Assembly (NCBI RefSeq): GCF_000525875.1
Contig: NZ_AODF01000027.1
Coordinates: forward strand, 20,339 to 84,338
Reading direction: 5' to 3'
Origin: Listeria floridensis FSL S10-1187
Lineage (GTDB): Bacteria > Bacillota > Bacilli > Lactobacillales > Listeriaceae
DNA: 64,000 bases
Of the stretch, positions 62,301-64,000 are shown in pieces. The stretch's first letter is position 1. Each line of letters opens with the position of its first letter. Both the position numbers and the translations under genes were made by a program. The notes under the pieces are model-generated. The model was not told the origin of the DNA, made no database searches, and worked only from the letters and a program-made list of their open reading frames with translations.

Positions 62301-64000
62301 TGGTTAAAGCAACGGCTACCGATGCAGCTGGCAATGTGAGCACACCAGCTTCTGTAACAGTTACGGCAACAGCAATTCCAACACCAACGATCGATACTGT
62401 TGGGGATAGCGATACACTTGTGACAGGGAAAACTGAACCGAATGCAGATGTGAAACTTACGATTCCACAAGCAGGTGGCGGATCGCTCGTTTATACTGGG
62501 AAAGCAGATGCAAGCGGCAACTACGCTGTTGCGATTGCAAAACAATCCGCTGGAACAGAGATTCAAGTAGTAGCAACGGTTGGCTCAAAAACCAGTGCAG
62601 CAGCTTCTACAATCGTTGTTGATAAGACAGCTCCTACTGTTACACTGAACGCTGTAAATGAAGACCAAACTTCTGTAACCGGTCAAACTGAAGCTAATGC
62701 TGCAGTGAAAATCTATGTGAATGAAGTCTTAATTGCCCAAGGAACAGCAGGTGCAGATGGCAAATACACCATCACGATTCCAAAACAAGCAGCAGGCGTC
62801 ACTGTAAAAGCAACGGCTACCGATACAGCAGGGAATGTCAGCACACCAGCAAGTCAAGTGGTTACTTCTGTTCCATTGAAAGATCCAACGATTAATAAAG
62901 TGATCGACACAGATACAGCAGTAACAGGTACCGCAGATCCAAATGCAACCGTGACATTACGTATTCCGCAAAAAGATGGCTCGGCACTGGTTTATACAGG
63001 AACAGCTAATTCAAGCGGAAACTATTCGATTACCATTTCAAAACAAGCAGCTGGTACAGTTATCGAAGCAACTTCTTCGCTAAATGGCAAGACATCTAAC
63101 ACAGTTTCTACAACTGTTCAAGCTTCCCCAGTGGATTACACATTGACAGCACAAGCAAGCTATACTATCGGTGCTGGAAATATTTCTGGCACATATGGTA
63201 AAGATATCGCAACAGTCAATGTTCTTGTGAACGGCACTGTGGTAGGCCAAGCTACACTAAGCAATGGCAACTATACATTCAGCGGTTTGAATACCTACAT
63301 CAAGAAGAAAACAGATACGCTGCAAGTGGTTGGATTAGATAGCAGCGGTACTGAACAAGCCCGTAAATCAATTACGATTACTGGAAATGATGTAATGGAT
63401 TACAGCTTAACAGCTCCAGCTAACTATACGATTGGCTCAAATAGCATTAACGGAACATACGGAGAAGATATTGCCAAAGTCAACGTACTGGTCAACGGCA
63501 AAGTCATTGGACAAGCTACAGTCAATAATGGTTCGTATACATTTACAAACCTGAATAATTTCATTGCTAAGAAAACAGATACATTGCAAGTGGTCGGATT
63601 AGACAGTAGCGGTGCTGAACAAGCCCGTAAATCGATTACAGTCATCGGCGATGACGTAATGGATTACAGCTTAACGGTTCCTGCAAGCTACACGGTTGGA
63701 ACTTCTACTATTTCCGGCACATACGGAAAAGATATCTCGAAAGTTCGTGTTTGGGTCAACGGAGTAGTTGTTGGTCAAGCGACGACAGATGGTAATGGAA
63801 ACTATACGTTCTCAGGTATGGAGAAATTTGTCTTCAAGAAAACGGATAAAGTAGAAGTTGTAGGCGTGGATAGCCGCTATGTCGAGCAAGCACGGAAACC
63901 GGTCACAGTTGTTGGGAATGACGTGATGGACTATGATCTAACGGTCCAACAAAATCCTTATGTGATTGGCACTTCGACGTCCTTAACTGGTACTTATGGC
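59384..64000 (+). CDS. Giant secreted Ig-like repeat protein, 3' end outside the window
   Basis: Open for 1539 codons from the ATG at 59384 (after GAAAGGAAAG) to the right edge, without a stop. N-terminal signal peptide (KKGFTALLIANVLASPM ... cleavage near GMAAES). Then about 200 residues of beta-rich sequence, and from about residue 240 to 1240 a chain of at least ten ~85-residue Ig-like domains with the pattern TPTIN-V-DKDTxVTGKTEPNA-V ... SGNYxIxIxKQAAGT, two-domain variants without the PTIN start, with TAPDVTLSPI. From about 1250 the repeats change to ~89-residue units (DYSLTAxxxYTIG ... VRVWVNGVVVGQA). The final residues in view are a fourth such unit. Likely a surface adhesin; anchoring signal unseen. 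Confidence 0.85.
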   Translation, partial: MTKQNSKKSIYMKKGFTALLIANVLASPMITNFAPQIGMAAESDLQSKSISTMANTTGAAAIDDPVRMPVISNVMDSLISDYGVFGFNATPGSTVYITFGSITRTATVSATGYWELTKNIPDNMPVGTKVTAYAVLNGVYSKTDTTYVKTAIRGSGTTGDGKIAIPIVKKPVTNRDTSISIGAGYSSTVYANINGKIYSAPASAGSISIPKQAPGTEIILYATIGSHTGYLGRTVVLYEEGPQLATPTINTVKDNQKIVTGTAEPNTTLTLYVNGSAVGTGAVGSNGQYSITMNSTYPVGTTIQAKSVNSDGDESPYGSTKVVTSVTLAAPTINTVKNTDTVVTGTSTPNTQIVLTINGTQYTGTTGSNGQYSVTIPKQAVGTLVTAQAKNGTDSSPTTSTTVIAGTIATPTINTVTTDDTLVKGTAPANSKVTLTIPQDDGSTKTWTGTADASGNYSISIAKQAVGTKIEVTAEKDGITSAKASTTVIQGALKTPTINGLTTKDTLVTGTAEPNASITLRIPQGDGSYLSFTGTSDASGNYAISIPAQAAGTTVEVGSSKNNLSSAKASTVVTQGDIAAPTVNTVTDQDTVVTGKTEPSATVKVKIPQTGGGSLTFEGTSDASGNYSVPISKQAAGTTIEVTAEKGGLTSAKGTTLVVRTAIPAPTINEVSDKDTVVTGKTEPNADVTLAIPQAGGGSLTYTGKADASGNYTITIPKQKAGQPIQVTVTLDGKTSPTESTTVVDKTAPDAPVLLPINDQQEGASGTTEPYATVELTVDGMKIGEGKAGSNGDFWIAIPKQTEGKQVVATAKDAAGNISTPSSVIVTGTKIATPTINTVSDKDTIVTGKTEPGATVTLTIPQAGGGSLTYTGTADASGNYAITIAKQTAGTVISAVATLGSKTSDKASTTVVDKTAPDVTLSPIADDQALATGQTEASAAVKIYANDVLIAQGTAGSNGQYSITIPKQAAGVVVKATATDAAGNVSTPASVTVTATAIPTPTIDTVGDSDTLVTGKTEPNADVKLTIPQAGGGSLVYTGKADASGNYAVAIAKQSAGTEIQVVATVGSKTSAAASTIVVDKTAPTVTLNAVNEDQTSVTGQTEANAAVKIYVNEVLIAQGTAGADGKYTITIPKQAAGVTVKATATDTAGNVSTPASQVVTSVPLKDPTINKVIDTDTAVTGTADPNATVTLRIPQKDGSALVYTGTANSSGNYSITISKQAAGTVIEATSSLNGKTSNTVSTTVQASPVDYTLTAQASYTIGAGNISGTYGKDIATVNVLVNGTVVGQATLSNGNYTFSGLNTYIKKKTDTLQVVGLDSSGTEQARKSITITGNDVMDYSLTAPANYTIGSNSINGTYGEDIAKVNVLVNGKVIGQATVNNGSYTFTNLNNFIAKKTDTLQVVGLDSSGAEQARKSITVIGDDVMDYSLTVPASYTVGTSTISGTYGKDISKVRVWVNGVVVGQATTDGNGNYTFSGMEKFVFKKTDKVEVVGVDSRYVEQARKPVTVVGNDVMDYDLTVQQNPYVIGTSTSLTGTYG

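Noticed and set aside
59384..64000. CRISPR array suggested by regularly repeated DNA
   Set aside because: The repeats are long (~250 bases), diverged and in frame, encoding protein domains rather than short identical repeats with spacers.

Overview
The window looks like chromosomal DNA of a Listeria, most likely a species outside the pathogenic clade such as L. grayi; the species name is inference. Three things point there. The gene order is the Listeria order mfd(edge)-pth-ctc-ldh ... prs-glmU-spoVG-spoVG-ABC transporter-purR-ispE-veg-ksgA-rnmV-yabE-tatD-metS, followed by rsmI-yazA-trmN6-yabA-ricT-holB. Two SpoVG genes stand in tandem. PrfA/Crp-type regulators and LPXTG or internalin-like surface proteins are present. 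The prfA-plcA-hly-mpl-actA-plcB cluster, which in L. monocytogenes lies between ldh and prs, is absent.

Layout. 1-1.8 kb: pth and the stress gene ctc, with a near-consensus sigma-B promoter. 1.8-8.9 kb: ldh, then an agmatine deiminase operon (ptcA-aguD-aguA-arcC), an RpiR regulator and a YbjQ protein, occupying the usual virulence-cluster site up to prs. 8.9-24.9 kb: conserved housekeeping genes, nearly all on the minus strand. 25.4-28.4 kb: a secreted beta-helix/Ig-like protein. 28.4-37.5 kb: the rsmI-to-holB operon, an RsbR-type stressosome protein, a HAD phosphatase, a nuclease-helicase fusion and ung. 37.7-49.4 kb is accessory: a small membrane protein, two divergent PrfA-like regulators, an IMP dehydrogenase-like enzyme, a GNAT, an EAL phosphodiesterase, an LPXTG 5'-nucleotidase, a VIT-family transporter, an LPXTG leucine-rich-repeat protein and a third PrfA-like regulator. 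49.6-58.4 kb: MATE pump with MarR, a PucR-type regulator, transaldolase-like protein, MFS pump, Sir2, CNNM/CorC protein, LacI regulator. 58.4-59.4 kb: apparently decayed coding DNA. 59.4 kb to the right edge: a very long secreted Ig-repeat protein that runs out of the window.

Twelve genes carry frameshifts, fourteen in total. Thirteen can be placed in mononucleotide runs (eleven one base too long, two one base short); the one in tatD is not clearly in a run. Restoring the frame gives a length divisible by three and a normal family length in every case. Essential genes such as ispE and holB-operon yabA are among them, so most of these are probably sequencing or assembly errors rather than real pseudogenes. 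I give those genes as single full-length CDS entries.

No tRNA, rRNA, CRISPR array, insertion sequence or prophage was recognised. The least expected items are the agmatine operon at the virulence-cluster site, a 38-codon gene with its own promoter and terminator upstream of glmU, the three PrfA-like regulators, and two surface or secreted proteins that share the same C-terminal Ig-like repeat.
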